This document shows positions 43,023-51,834 of a stretch of DNA of 53,648 nt, in pieces (the first letter of the stretch is position 1; the number at the start of each line of letters is the position of its first letter). The notes under the pieces were generated by a model, which ran no database searches, was not told the DNA's origin, and saw only the letters and a list, made by a program, of their open reading frames with translations. The DNA is from Streptomyces inusitatus (lineage in GTDB: Bacteria > Actinomycetota > Actinomycetes > Streptomycetales > Streptomycetaceae), in contig NZ_BMWG01000012.1 of assembly GCF_014651115.1 (NCBI RefSeq), forward strand, positions 48,412 to 102,059. Direction: 5' to 3'. Made by a program: the position numbers and the translations under genes.

Positions 43023-43961
43023 TCAGGCCTTCGCGAGCAGATCCACCGCGAAGACCAGGGTGGAGTTCTTGGGGATGCCGTTCTGGTCCTTGTCTCCGAA
43101 GGCCTTGTCGGAGGGGATCACCAGCAGCACCCTGCTGCCCACCTTCTTGCCGATCAGCCCCTCCTTGAGGCCCTCGACGGTCACCTGGGCCAGCGGCCAG
43201 CTGACGGTGGAGTCCGACTTGTAGGTGCTGTCGAACTGCTTGGCGTCCTTCCAGATGTACGCCTCGTACTTGGCGACGACGGTGTCCTTGTCGGTCACCT
43301 CGGGGCCCTTGCCCTCCAGCACGTAGTTGGAGACCAGCTTCTTCGGCGCGTCCGTCTTGGGGATGGTCACCGAGGGGGCCTTGCCGTCGGTGTTGGTGCC
43401 CACCTTCGGGAGCGCGGTGTCGTTCTGGGGGACCTCCGCGCCGTCGGCGGAGACCGGGACGGTGGTGCCCTTGACGATGTCCATGACGAAGACGAGCGTC
43501 GCGTTGGCCTTGATGTCGCCCTGGCCCTGCGCGCCGTAGCCGAGGTCCGGCGGGATCGAGACCTCCAGACGGCTGCCGACCTTCTGGCCCTTCAGAGCCT
43601 CCTGCCAGCCCTGGATGACGCCCTGGCCGCCGATGGCCACGTCGAAGGGCTGACCCCGGTCGAAGCTGTTGTCGAAAGGCTTGTTCTCGTCCCACTCCTG
43701 GCCGAGGTAGTTCACCTGGGCCTGGTCGCCCTTCTTGAGGACCGCGCCCTTGCCCGCGCTGATGACCTCGACCTTCAGCTTTTTGGGCGGGGTGCCCTCG
43801 CCCTTCGCCAGCGTCGGCTTCTCACCGAACTTGGCGCCTTCGGTGATGGCGGGCAGTCCGCCCTGGGAGGGGCTGGAGTCGGAGCCCTTTTCCTCGCTGC
43901 CGCACGCCGCTGTCGACAAGAGCAGCGCGGGGACGACAAGAAGGCCGGCGATTCGGCGCAC
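43023..43961 (-). CDS. FKBP-type prolyl isomerase lipoprotein with two FKBP domains
   Basis: 312 aa. Signal peptide with lipobox TAAC, lipidated Cys20, Ser/Glu-rich linker, then FKBP domain 1 (about 70-165: GDQAQVNYLGQEWDENKPFDNS, GWQEALKGQKVGSRLEVSIPPDLGYG) and domain 2 (about 215-312: KDTVVAKYEAYIW, GKKVGSRVLLVIPSDKAFG). Domain 2 has weaker agreement with FKBP active-site residues. Folding factor on the outer face of the membrane. Downstream of pafA, separated by a 26-bp-stem terminator. Confidence 0.93.
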   Translation of the reverse strand: MRRIAGLLVVPALLLSTAACGSEEKGSDSSPSQGGLPAITEGAKFGEKPTLAKGEGTPPKKLKVEVISAGKGAVLKKGDQAQVNYLGQEWDENKPFDNSFDRGQPFDVAIGGQGVIQGWQEALKGQKVGSRLEVSIPPDLGYGAQGQGDIKANATLVFVMDIVKGTTVPVSADGAEVPQNDTALPKVGTNTDGKAPSVTIPKTDAPKKLVSNYVLEGKGPEVTDKDTVVAKYEAYIWKDAKQFDSTYKSDSTVSWPLAQVTVEGLKEGLIGKKVGSRVLLVIPSDKAFGDKDQNGIPKNSTLVFAVDLLAKA

Positions 43962-43993
43962 GTGTTCCTCAGATCATCAGACGTCGGGGTGGA

Positions 43994-44052
43994 GGGGGTG
44001 TCGTGTGGTGGGGACTGCGGCGTCGGCGCAGTCCCCACCACACGACACCCCC
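43994..44052 (-). terminator. Terminator after pafA, 26-bp perfect stem
   Basis: Left arm 43994-44019, 7-nt loop, right arm 44027-44052; all 26 pairs are exact. It lies between pafA and the FKBP lipoprotein gene. No T-run. One of the longest perfect stems in the window. Confidence 0.85.
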
Positions 44053-44180
44053 CGGAGTCCCCGACACTCTAGGGCGTGCCGAGGGCCCCGCACGAGCAAC
44101 GTACGGGGCCCGGGTGACGTTCCGGCGACCTGTGGCACTCATGTGCCCACCGGCCGGGCCGCCCTGAGGGGATCGGACGG

Positions 44181-45542
44181 CTACATGCCGGCGATCAGCT
44201 TCTCCACCCGGTCGTCGACCGAACGGAACGGATCCTTGCAGAGCACCGTGCGCTGCGCCTGGTCGTTGAGCTTGAGGTGGACCCAGTCGACGGTGAAGTC
44301 CCGCCGCTGCTCCTGCGCCCGGCGGATGAAGTCGCCGCGCAGCCGGGCCCTGGTGGTCTGCGGGGGCACCGACTTGCCCTCGAAGATCTTGAGGTCGTTG
44401 CAGATCCGCGCGGCCTGGCCCCTGCGCTCCAGGAGGTAGTACAGCCCGCGCCGGCGGTGGATGTCGTGGTAGGCGAGGTCTATCTGGGCGACCCGGGGGT
44501 GCGACATGGTCATGTTGTGCTTGGCCCGGTACCGCTCGATGAGCTTGTACTTCATGACCCAGTCGATCTCGGTGCCGATCCGGTCCAGGTCCTCGGCCTC
44601 GATCGCGTCGAGGGTGCGGCCCCACAGCTCCAGCACCTGCTCGACCGTGCCGGTGCGGATGCCGCGCCGGTCGACGAAGTCGACGGCCTTCTCGTAGTAC
44701 TCCCGCTGGACCTCCAGGGCGGAGGCCTCGCGGCCGCTGGCGAGGCGCACCTTGCGCTGCCCGGTGATGTCGTGGCTGACCTCGCGGATCGCCCGGATCG
44801 GGTTCTCCAGGGTCAGATCGCGCATCACGGTGCCCGCCTCGATCATGCGCAGCACCAGATCGGTGGCGCCGACCTTGAGCAGCATCGTGGTCTCGGACAT
44901 GTTGGAGTCGCCGACGATGACATGGAGTCGGCGGTAGCGCTCGGCGTCCGCGTGCGGCTCGTCCCGGGTGTTGATGATGGGACGGGACCGGGTGGTCGCC
45001 GAGCTGACGCCCTCCCAGATGTGCTCGGCCCGCTGACTGACGCAGTAGACCGCGCCGCGGGGGGTCTGGAGCACCTTGCCCGCGCCGCAGAGCAGCTGGC
45101 GGGTGACGAGGAAGGGGATGAGGATGTCCGCGAGCCGGGAGAACTCTCCGTGGCGGGCGACGAGATAGTTCTCGTGGCAGCCGTAGGAGTTTCCCGCCGA
45201 ATCGGTGTTGTTCTTGAAGAGATAGACGTCGCCCGCGATTCCCTCCTCGTGCAGGCGGCGTTCGGCGTCGACGAGCAGACCTTCGAGAATCCGCTCTCCG
45301 GCCTTGTCGTGAGTGACCAGCTCGGTCACGTTGTCGCATTCCGGTGTCGCGTATTCGGGATGCGATCCCACGTCGAGGTAGAGGCGGGCGCCGTTCCGCA
45401 GGAAGACATTGCTGCTGCGGCCCCATGAGACAACTCGGCGGAAGAGGTAGCGCGCCACTTCGTCAGGTGACAGTCGGCGCTGTCCCCTGAACGTGCACGT
45501 GACGCCGTACTCGTTCTCCAGCCCGAAAATGCGGCGGTCCAT
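44181..45542 (-). CDS. pafA: Pup ligase PafA
   Basis: 453 aa. Glutamine-synthetase-fold ligase that attaches the Pup C-terminal glutamate to target lysines. N-terminal GLENEYGV (Glu9) and RLYLDVGSHPEYATPE with catalytic Asp57; further KNNTDSAGNSYGCHENYLV, INTRDEPHADAERYRRLHVI and ETTMLLKVGATDLVLRMI. Full length. Start MDRRIFGLENEYG matches the family. 9 nt after the MFS gene stop on the same strand, so possibly co-transcribed. Separated from dop-pup-prcBA by the MFS, LacI and propeller-like genes. Confidence 0.98.
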   Translation of the reverse strand: MDRRIFGLENEYGVTCTFRGQRRLSPDEVARYLFRRVVSWGRSSNVFLRNGARLYLDVGSHPEYATPECDNVTELVTHDKAGERILEGLLVDAERRLHEEGIAGDVYLFKNNTDSAGNSYGCHENYLVARHGEFSRLADILIPFLVTRQLLCGAGKVLQTPRGAVYCVSQRAEHIWEGVSSATTRSRPIINTRDEPHADAERYRRLHVIVGDSNMSETTMLLKVGATDLVLRMIEAGTVMRDLTLENPIRAIREVSHDITGQRKVRLASGREASALEVQREYYEKAVDFVDRRGIRTGTVEQVLELWGRTLDAIEAEDLDRIGTEIDWVMKYKLIERYRAKHNMTMSHPRVAQIDLAYHDIHRRRGLYYLLERRGQAARICNDLKIFEGKSVPPQTTRARLRGDFIRRAQEQRRDFTVDWVHLKLNDQAQRTVLCKDPFRSVDDRVEKLIAGM

Positions 45543-45551
45543 GTCTGAACA

Positions 45552-46925
45552 TTACGCCTCAGGGCCTGAGCTGAAACCGGGTTCGGCGGCACCATTGCGA
45601 TCATTTTCGGCTGATCGCGCCGGCGGGTCCGGAATGGAGCGGGCGACGTCCACCGCGCGGCCCGGTCCGGCGAGGGTCTTCTGAGTGGCCGTCAGAACGA
45701 GCAGGGCGAGGATTCCGCCGGCCCCGGCGACCGCGAAGCCCCACGAGGTGGAGCCCAGTTCCACGGCGGGGCCCGCGGCGGCGGTGCCCGCGGCCGCGCC
45801 CACGCCGAAGGTGGTCACCAGCCAGGAGAACGCCTCGGTGACCGTGCCGCGCGGCGCGTGCCGGTCCACGACGACGAAAGCGCAGGCGATCGCGGGGGCG
45901 AGGAAGAGCCCGGCGAGAGCGGCCAGGGCCGTCATGGCGACGACGCCGGGCGTCAGCGCCAGCGGCAGATAGCCGACCGCGAGCAGGGCCACGATGACCA
46001 GCAGCCGGCGCTCCGGGGGGCCGGCCCAGCGGCGGGCCCCGTAGAACACGCCCCCGATCAGCGCGCCGAGGCTCAGGGCGGCCAGCAGCCAGCCGTAGAT
46101 CGCGTCCCGGCCGTGGTCGTCCGCGTAGGCGACGCCCGCGACGGTGATGGAGCCGAGCGCGAGCCCCACGAAGAAGAACGACCCCAGCAGGGCCAGCAGC
46201 CCGCCCGAGCGCAGCGCGCCCAGCCAGTGGGCCTCCCGGGGGGCCGAGCGCCAGGCGCGGGACGGCTCGGAGAGGACGACGACGAGCGCGCCGAGCACCC
46301 CGATCGCGTTGATCGCCAGCAGCGCCGCCCCGGCGGACCAGAGCGAGACGAACAGGGTGATCAGCAGCGGCCCCGCGGTGAACATGATCTCCTGGGCGAC
46401 CGCGTCCAGGGCATAGGCCCGGTGCACCCGGTCCGTGCGACCCAGCACGCTCGGCCACAGCGCCCGCAGCCCTCCTTCGAGGGGCGGGGTGAACAGCCCG
46501 GCGACGAAGACCGCCGCGTACGCGAGGGGCAGCGAGCCGATCCCCGCGACGGCCAGCACCACCATGCCCAGCGCGGACACCACCGCGGCGGGGAGCTGGA
46601 CCCGGAGCTGTCCGCGCAGGTCCACGGCGCGCCCGAGCAGCGGCTGCCCGATCGCGGTGGCTGTGCCGTACACGGCGGCGAGCGCGCCCGCGAGGGTGTA
46701 GCCGCCGCCCTCGGCCCGGGTGAACAGCACGATGGCGATCGGGCCCGTGGCGTGGGGCAGCCGCCCCACCAGCGTGCCGGCGAGCAGCCGTGCGGCGTGC
46801 GGGGCCCTGAGGATGTCCGCGTATCCGCCGATCCCGGTGCCTCCGCCGTCCCCGCCGTCTCCGCCGTCCCCGGTGTTCCCGACGGCCCCGGTCGCTTCGC
46901 CGGTTCCGGTGGCTTCAGACACCAC
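45552..46925 (-). CDS. MFS transporter (12-helix efflux-type)
   Basis: 457 aa, about 12 helices after an acidic Gly-rich N-terminus. GQPLLGRAVDLRGQLRVQLP resembles the MFS loop 2-3, with VVDRHAPRGTVTEAFSW near loop 8-9. Substrate unknown. Start is one of two adjacent GTG codons (46925/46922). It is divergent from the LacI regulator with a 149-bp gap and 9 nt upstream of pafA, an arrangement that may let the regulator influence pafA. Confidence 0.87.
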   Translation of the reverse strand: MVSEATGTGEATGAVGNTGDGGDGGDGGGTGIGGYADILRAPHAARLLAGTLVGRLPHATGPIAIVLFTRAEGGGYTLAGALAAVYGTATAIGQPLLGRAVDLRGQLRVQLPAAVVSALGMVVLAVAGIGSLPLAYAAVFVAGLFTPPLEGGLRALWPSVLGRTDRVHRAYALDAVAQEIMFTAGPLLITLFVSLWSAGAALLAINAIGVLGALVVVLSEPSRAWRSAPREAHWLGALRSGGLLALLGSFFFVGLALGSITVAGVAYADDHGRDAIYGWLLAALSLGALIGGVFYGARRWAGPPERRLLVIVALLAVGYLPLALTPGVVAMTALAALAGLFLAPAIACAFVVVDRHAPRGTVTEAFSWLVTTFGVGAAAGTAAAGPAVELGSTSWGFAVAGAGGILALLVLTATQKTLAGPGRAVDVARSIPDPPARSAENDRNGAAEPGFSSGPEA

Positions 46926-46969
46926 GCCCCGCCCCCCTCTCCCCGGCCCGGGCCGAGGTGTTACGTATA

Positions 46970-46981
46970 ACGTCGAGGCTC
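46970..46981. promoter_or_regulatory. Candidate LacI-type operator GTTA-CGTA-TAAC
   Basis: GTTACGTATAAC (GTTA/TAAC arms around CGTA), followed 11 nt later by a second CATACGTACCATG, which repeats TACGTA. It lies in the divergent MFS/LacI gap. Confidence 0.4.
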
Positions 46982-47074
46982 ATACGTACCATGTCGACAG
47001 TCCGCGGGTCCACAGCACCGCCCCGCCGCGGATCCGCGCCTACCGCGGACGGCGGCGCAGCGAAGGACGGCACC

Positions 47075-48223
47075 ATGGCAGACGGGCAGCGCCCGCCCGC
47101 TCCCGGCGGGGGCGGACCGCGCCACGCCACGGCCCCGGAGCCGGAGCCGGCTCCCCCGGGCGACGGCGTCCCTCCCGGGGCCCGGCCCACCAGCCGGGAC
47201 GTCGCCCGGGCCGCCGGGGTCTCGCAGGCCACCGTCTCGCTCGTGCTCGGCGACAAATGGCGCGGCCGGGTCTCCCCCGGCACCGCCGACACCGTCCGCG
47301 ACACCGCGCGCTCACTGGGCTACCGGCCCAATCTCGCCGCCCGGAATCTGCGCCTCGGCCACACCAGGACCGCGCTCCTGGTGGTCCCGGCCCTCACCCA
47401 CGAGTTCTTCGCCCGCGTCTACACCGGGGCCGCCGCCGTCGCCGAGCGGCACGGCTTCGGCGTGGTCGTCTACCCCTCCCCGGACGGCATCGGCCCCGCC
47501 AAGGACCCCTTCGCCTCCGCCCGCGCGGCCCTGGACGGTGTGATCGCCTCCTCGATGGCCACCGACGCGCTCACCGCGCTGCGCGCCTCCGGTCTGCCGC
47601 TCGTGATGCTCGACAGCGACCCCGAGGACCGGGGGGCCGCCGCCCGGGTCAACCTCGCCATCGCCGACGGCGTCCGTCAGGTCGCGGGCCATCTGCTGGA
47701 CCTCGGCCACCGCCGGTATCTGCATCTCGCCCCGGCCATCGACTCCTGGACCTTCGAGGTGCGCGCCCGCGCCCTGGCCGCCGCCGTCGGCGCGGTCCCC
47801 GGGGCGAGCGTGCGGACCGTCCGGGGGCCCTTCACCGTCGACGCCGCCCGGGAGGCCGCCCACCGGGCGCTGACCGCGCCGGGTCCCCGGCCGACCGCCG
47901 TCGTCTGCGACGGGGACACCCTCGCCGCCGGGGTCTGCAAGGCCGCCCGCAGGCTCGGCCTGCGCGTCCCGGAGGATCTCTCGGTCACCGGCTTCGACGA
48001 TCTCGCCCTCGCCACCGCCGTCGAACCCGAGCTGACCACCGTGCGGCTCCCCGCCGAACAGGTCGGCGAGCGCGGTATGCACGCCCTGCTCGCGGTGCTC
48101 GACGGGCGCGCCCCGGCGCGGGACGAGCTTCCCGTACAGCTCGTCGTCCGCGAGTCCACCGGCCCAGTGCCCGGGGCCGTGCCCGGGTCCGTGCCTGGTC
48201 CCGTACCCGGGTCGGTGCGCTGA
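47075..48223 (+). CDS. LacI-family transcriptional regulator
   Basis: 382 aa. A Pro/Gly-rich N-terminal extension of about 38 residues precedes the HTH TSRDVARAAGVSQATVSLVLGD (40-60). The hinge and periplasmic-binding domain follow (GRVSPGTADTVRDTARSLGYRPN, LVVPALTHEFFARVYTGAAAV, GYRPNLAARNLRLGHTRTA). The C-terminus ends with repeated VPGx units (VPGAVPGSVPGPVPGSV), a tail not needed for the fold. ATG at 47075 with AAGGA 7 nt upstream. Divergent from the MFS gene, whose promoter it probably controls. Confidence 0.92.
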   Translation: MADGQRPPAPGGGGPRHATAPEPEPAPPGDGVPPGARPTSRDVARAAGVSQATVSLVLGDKWRGRVSPGTADTVRDTARSLGYRPNLAARNLRLGHTRTALLVVPALTHEFFARVYTGAAAVAERHGFGVVVYPSPDGIGPAKDPFASARAALDGVIASSMATDALTALRASGLPLVMLDSDPEDRGAAARVNLAIADGVRQVAGHLLDLGHRRYLHLAPAIDSWTFEVRARALAAAVGAVPGASVRTVRGPFTVDAAREAAHRALTAPGPRPTAVVCDGDTLAAGVCKAARRLGLRVPEDLSVTGFDDLALATAVEPELTTVRLPAEQVGERGMHALLAVLDGRAPARDELPVQLVVRESTGPVPGAVPGSVPGPVPGSVR

Positions 48224-48282
48224 CGGACCGCCGAGACGGCCCGCCCTTGAGCCCGCACGTGCCGCGTGGAACGATCTTGATC

Positions 48283-49356
48283 ATGACGAGTACGGCGGAG
48301 ACGCCGATCGACGCCACCCTGGTCGGAACGGTCGGCACGACCGGCTCGGTGACCCCGCTCACCGGCGGACGGCTGGCCCTGACGGACGACGACCGGCTGG
48401 AGATCCACGACGCCAAGACCTTTCTCTCCGGGGCCCTCGCCCCGCTGCGGACGCTGCCCCTGCCGCCGCGCTCCACCGCCGCCGCGCTGGAGGACGGCGC
48501 GATCGTCTGCGAGGCCGCCGGGATCCGCCGGATCACCGCCGACGGAAGGACGCTCTGGGAGCTTCCGCACACCCCGTGGCACGGCTGTCACGACGAACCG
48601 CGCCCGCCGGGGCCGCCCGCCCCGCACCCGGGCGGCGGCCTCGTCAGCGTGCTGGTGCCCACCCTCGCCGTCGGGGGAACGGCGACGGCCCGCCCCGGGG
48701 GCGGCGCGTCCGGACTCCCCTACGGCAATGACACGCTGCTGCTGCTCGACACCGATTCCGGCCGGATCCGGGCCCGCCGTCCGATCAGCGGCATCTCGTC
48801 CGTCGCCACCCAGCGCTGGCGTCCGGACGGCGCGCTGCTCGCCCTCTCCTCCTGGACCGCCTGGTACAGCTGGACCAGCTGGTGGATAGAGCCGCGCCGC
48901 GACGGACTCCACATCCGGGGCACCACCGCCATGCGGGAGATCATCGACTTTCTGCCGCGCCCGCCCGACGGCGGGCCGGACGCGCCGCCGCATCTGCTCA
49001 CCCTCCGCCGCGCCGAACGGATCGCGGCCGACGACGACCGCAATGAGCTCGCGGCCCACGACGTCGCCGCCGACGAGCCCACCACGCTGTACGACCTGGC
49101 ACGGCTCACCGCCGGGCGCGACAGCGACGAGTTCGACGGCGCGTTCCTCCTGGACGACAGGCATCTGCTGGTCACCGGCCGGACCTACCCACCGGGACGC
49201 CCCGCGGTGATCCGGCACTGGCTCTGCGACGCCGCCACGCTCCGGCCGCTCGGGCGGGTCCGCTATCCGGCGCCCGTCGGCTGGGTCACCCCGCTCGGCG
49301 ACGGGACCTGGCTGACCCGGCACACCGGGGGCCTCCGCCACTGGTCACTGCCCTGA
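48283..49356 (+). CDS. Unrecognised protein, possibly PQQ/WD-like beta-propeller
   Basis: 357 aa, soluble. Repeated strand-like blocks with alternating Gly/Asp turns (GGRLALTDDDRLEIHDAKTF, RITADGRTLWELPHTPW, LLLLDTDSGRIRARRPISG, GDGTWLTRHTGGLRHWSLP) suggest a propeller fold. An unusual Trp-rich run, SSWTAWYSWTSWWIEP, sits mid-protein. No signal peptide or catalytic motif. It follows the LacI gene by 59 nt on the same strand and faces prcA convergently. I do not recognise the family; fold is an inference from pattern. Confidence 0.75.
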   Translation: MTSTAETPIDATLVGTVGTTGSVTPLTGGRLALTDDDRLEIHDAKTFLSGALAPLRTLPLPPRSTAAALEDGAIVCEAAGIRRITADGRTLWELPHTPWHGCHDEPRPPGPPAPHPGGGLVSVLVPTLAVGGTATARPGGGASGLPYGNDTLLLLDTDSGRIRARRPISGISSVATQRWRPDGALLALSSWTAWYSWTSWWIEPRRDGLHIRGTTAMREIIDFLPRPPDGGPDAPPHLLTLRRAERIAADDDRNELAAHDVAADEPTTLYDLARLTAGRDSDEFDGAFLLDDRHLLVTGRTYPPGRPAVIRHWLCDAATLRPLGRVRYPAPVGWVTPLGDGTWLTRHTGGLRHWSLP

Positions 49357-49401
49357 TCCACCGGCGGTCCCGGCCGTCGGCGGAGGGGGCCGGACACGGC
49401 C

Positions 49402-49439
49402 GTGCCCCGGGACCGGCCGTCGGACCGCCCCCGGGGCAC
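49402..49439. terminator. Convergent terminator between the propeller-like gene and prcA
   Basis: 10-bp perfect stem GTGCCCCGGG/CCCGGGGCAC with an 18-nt loop holding a CCG/CGG sub-pairing, in the 104-bp gap between opposed stops. Could serve both strands. Confidence 0.55.
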
Positions 49440-49460
49440 GCTCATGGCTCCGCCGGCGGA

Positions 49461-50261
49461 CTACTCGCCGCTCTCGCCACTCTGGCGGGTCTCGCCGGTC
49501 CCGCCGCTCTCCTCGGTCTCCTCGATGTCCGAAGGGGCGTCGGTCGGAACCGAGGCCGCCCCGTCGGCCTCCAGCAGCCGGGCCAGCTGCCGGCCCACGA
49601 TGCGCTTGAACTTCCGCTTCTGCGGGCGGGTGCGGTCCAGCACCGCGACTTCGAGGCGCTCCGCCGGGATCTCCCGCTCGGTGCCGTTGGTCTGGGTGGA
49701 GAGCGCCTGCACCGCGAGCTTCAGCGCCTCCGCGAGCGACATGCCGTCCCGGTGGCGCTGGTCCAGGAACGCGCTGATCTGCTCGGCGCTGCCGCCGACC
49801 GCGACCGAGCCGTGCTCGTCCACGATCGACCCGTCGTGCGGCAGCCGGTAGATCTGGTCGCCGTCGGGCGTCGCGCCGACCTCGGCGACCACCAGCTCCA
49901 CCTCGTACGGCTTCTCGGCCGAACTGGAGAAGATCGTGCCCAGCGTCTGCGCGTAGACATTCGCCAGACCGCGGGCGGTCACATCGTCACGGTCATAGGT
50001 GTATCCGCGCAGATCCGCGTAGCGCACCCCGCCGATCCGGAGATTCTCGTACTCGTTGTACTTGCCGGCCGCCGCGAAACCGATCCGGTCGTAGATCTCG
50101 CTGAACTTGTGCAGCGCGCGGGACGGGTTCTCGCCGACGAAGACAATTCCGTCGGCGTACTGGATCACAACCAGGCTGCGACCTCGGGCAATGCCCTTGC
50201 GGGCATATTCCGCCCGATCCTGCATGGCCTGTGCGGGCGAGACATAGAACGGCGTCGTCAC
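49461..50261 (-). CDS. prcA: 20S proteasome alpha subunit PrcA
   Basis: 266 aa. Alpha-ring protein of the 20S proteasome. MTTPFYVSPAQAMQDRAEYARKGIARGRSLVVIQYADGIVFVGEN gives the H0 helix and gate segment, shown here only as MQDRAEYARKGIARGRSLVV. Later VARGLANVYAQTLGTIFSS-like and LRIGGVRYADLRGYTYDRDD. An acidic Glu/Gly/Ser tail of about 25 residues extends beyond the fold. GTG at 50261. Lies 62 nt after prcB. Confidence 0.97.
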   Translation of the reverse strand: MTTPFYVSPAQAMQDRAEYARKGIARGRSLVVIQYADGIVFVGENPSRALHKFSEIYDRIGFAAAGKYNEYENLRIGGVRYADLRGYTYDRDDVTARGLANVYAQTLGTIFSSSAEKPYEVELVVAEVGATPDGDQIYRLPHDGSIVDEHGSVAVGGSAEQISAFLDQRHRDGMSLAEALKLAVQALSTQTNGTEREIPAERLEVAVLDRTRPQKRKFKRIVGRQLARLLEADGAASVPTDAPSDIEETEESGGTGETRQSGESGE

Positions 50262-50323
50262 CGGTTATCCGTCCCTTTCTGTCAGTGGCGTGAAAGCCCC
50301 GCCGAGTAGTAGCCGAAAAAACA

Positions 50324-51169
50324 TCAGAGCAGCGCGGCGCGCGGCCCGTCGGGCCGTTCGAGGCGGCGCTCCAGAATCGCCCGGGCGATCTCGGAGGACT
50401 CGTCGTCGGTGAGCTTGCGGACCCCGTCCTCGGTGATCACCGTGATGATCGGGAAAATCCGCCGGGCGATGTCGGGGCCGGCGGTCGCCGAGTCGTCGTC
50501 GGCCGCGTCGTAGAGCGCCTGCACCGCCAGCGTGGCGGCCTGCTCCTCGGTCAGATCCTCGTGATAGAGCTTCTTCATGGAGCCGCGCGCGTAGACCGAA
50601 CCCGAGCCGGTCGCCGCGTAGCCCCGCTCCTCCGAGCGGCCGCCCGTCACGTCGTACGAGAAGATCCGCCCCTTGCCGCGGTCCACGTCGTACCCCGCGA
50701 AGAGCGGAACGACCGCGAGCCCCTGCATGGCCATGCCCAGATTGCCCCGGATCATGGTCGACAGCCGGTTCGCCTTGCCCTCCAGGGAGAGCTGGACGCC
50801 CTCCACCTTCTCGAAGTGCTCCAGCTCCAGCTGGAAGAGCTTCACCATCTCCACCGCGAGGCCCGCGGTGCCCGCGATGCCCACGGCCGAGTACTCGTCG
50901 GCCGGGAAGACCTTCTCCATGTCGCGCTGGGCGATCACATTTCCCATGGTCGCGCGCCGGTCACCGGCGAGCACCACGCCGCCGGAGAAGGTGACGGCGA
51001 GGATGGTCGTGCCGTGCGGGGCCTCGAAGGCTCCCTGCACGGCCGGAAGAGCACGGTTCCCCGGGAGCATTTCCGGGGTGTGCTCCCCCAGGAAGTCCAT
51101 GAAGGAGGAGGAGCCAGGCGTCAGAAAGGCAGCCGGCAGACGTCCGGCGCCACGAGTGTTGGCTTCCAC
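50324..51169 (-). CDS. prcB: 20S proteasome beta subunit PrcB
   Basis: 281 aa. Proteolytic subunit with a 53-residue propeptide cut before Thr54 (APHG-TTILAVTF). Active-site Thr1, Asp17 (GDRRATMG) and Lys33 (DMEKVF) are in place. Also GIAGTAGLAVEMVKLFQLELEHFEK and SGSVYARGSMKKLY. GTG at 51169 with GGAAGGA 5 nt upstream. A promoter is likely in the 296-bp gap to pup; TAGGGT at 51269-51274 is a candidate -10, and a terminator-like hairpin lies further upstream. Confidence 0.98.
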   Translation of the reverse strand: MEANTRGAGRLPAAFLTPGSSSFMDFLGEHTPEMLPGNRALPAVQGAFEAPHGTTILAVTFSGGVVLAGDRRATMGNVIAQRDMEKVFPADEYSAVGIAGTAGLAVEMVKLFQLELEHFEKVEGVQLSLEGKANRLSTMIRGNLGMAMQGLAVVPLFAGYDVDRGKGRIFSYDVTGGRSEERGYAATGSGSVYARGSMKKLYHEDLTEEQAATLAVQALYDAADDDSATAGPDIARRIFPIITVITEDGVRKLTDDESSEIARAILERRLERPDGPRAALL

Positions 51170-51311
51170 GAGTTTCCTTCCACGTAGGCGGCAGCCCGAC
51201 GGACGGTGTCGGGATGGTCTCCCAACGTGCCGATGGCCGAATTACGGTTGAAGCACGGTATGCCACGGACCCTACCCGTCTCCCGGCAGTGATCCACATG
51301 TGCGGCGGAAG

Positions 51312-51348
51312 CCGCGGGACGGAGGGAGCGGAACCCTCCGTCCCGCGG
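51312..51348 (-). terminator. Terminator between pup and prcB
   Basis: 15-bp perfect stem (51312-51326 with 51334-51348), 7-nt loop, in the 296-bp gap and about 118 nt after the pup stop. It should split pup from prcBA, although read-through is possible. No T-run. Confidence 0.75.
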
Positions 51349-51465
51349 TCATCACGCCGTGTTCGGCCGCGGTCGTGCGGTACGGGCACCGGAAAGGCGC
51401 TGCTCGCCCCCGGGCGGCCCGGCGCACAGAACGGCGCGTCGGCTCGGCAGAGCCCGACGGCTCCG

Positions 51466-51684
51466 CTACTGTCCGCCTTTTTGTACGAATGAGCGGACGA
51501 AGTCCTCGGCGTTCTCTTCGAGCACGTCGTCGATCTCGTCCAGTACGGAGTCCACGTCGTCCGACAGCTTCTCCTGGCGCTCCTTGAGATCCTCGGAGAC
51601 CTGCGCGTCCTGCGCCTGCTCCTCGGCCTCCTCCGTGGAACGCGTGGCCTTCTGCTGTCCGCCGCCGGTGTCCTTGGTCGCCAT
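51466..51684 (-). CDS. pup: Prokaryotic ubiquitin-like protein Pup
   Basis: 72 aa, small, disordered, acidic. MATKDTGGGQQKATRSTEEAEE start and C-terminal DFVRSFVQKGGQ with Gln72, so Dop must deamidate it to Glu before PafA conjugates it to lysines. The helical core LKERQEKLSDDVDSVLDE binds Mpa. Start at 51684 with GTGAGGG upstream, where the family begins; 48 nt of open frame upstream is not conserved. Between dop and prcB. Confidence 0.98.
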   Translation of the reverse strand: MATKDTGGGQQKATRSTEEAEEQAQDAQVSEDLKERQEKLSDDVDSVLDEIDDVLEENAEDFVRSFVQKGGQ

Positions 51685-51834
51685 GTCCCTCACCCCGCTC
51701 GGTTTGCCCTGACGTGAGTTCGTTCCTGTCAAGATCAGACCCTACAAGCCCGGTCCGACATCGGCCCCGTACTTTCCTCAACGCCCTGGGGCCGTCCCCG
51801 CGATTCCCGTTGATGATTCCCGAACCAGGCCCTT

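Noticed and set aside
43023..43961. FKBP lipoprotein domain 2 as a degenerate non-FKBP domain
   Set aside because: Strand order and the GSRVLLVIP core still fit FKBP, so it was kept as a weaker second domain.
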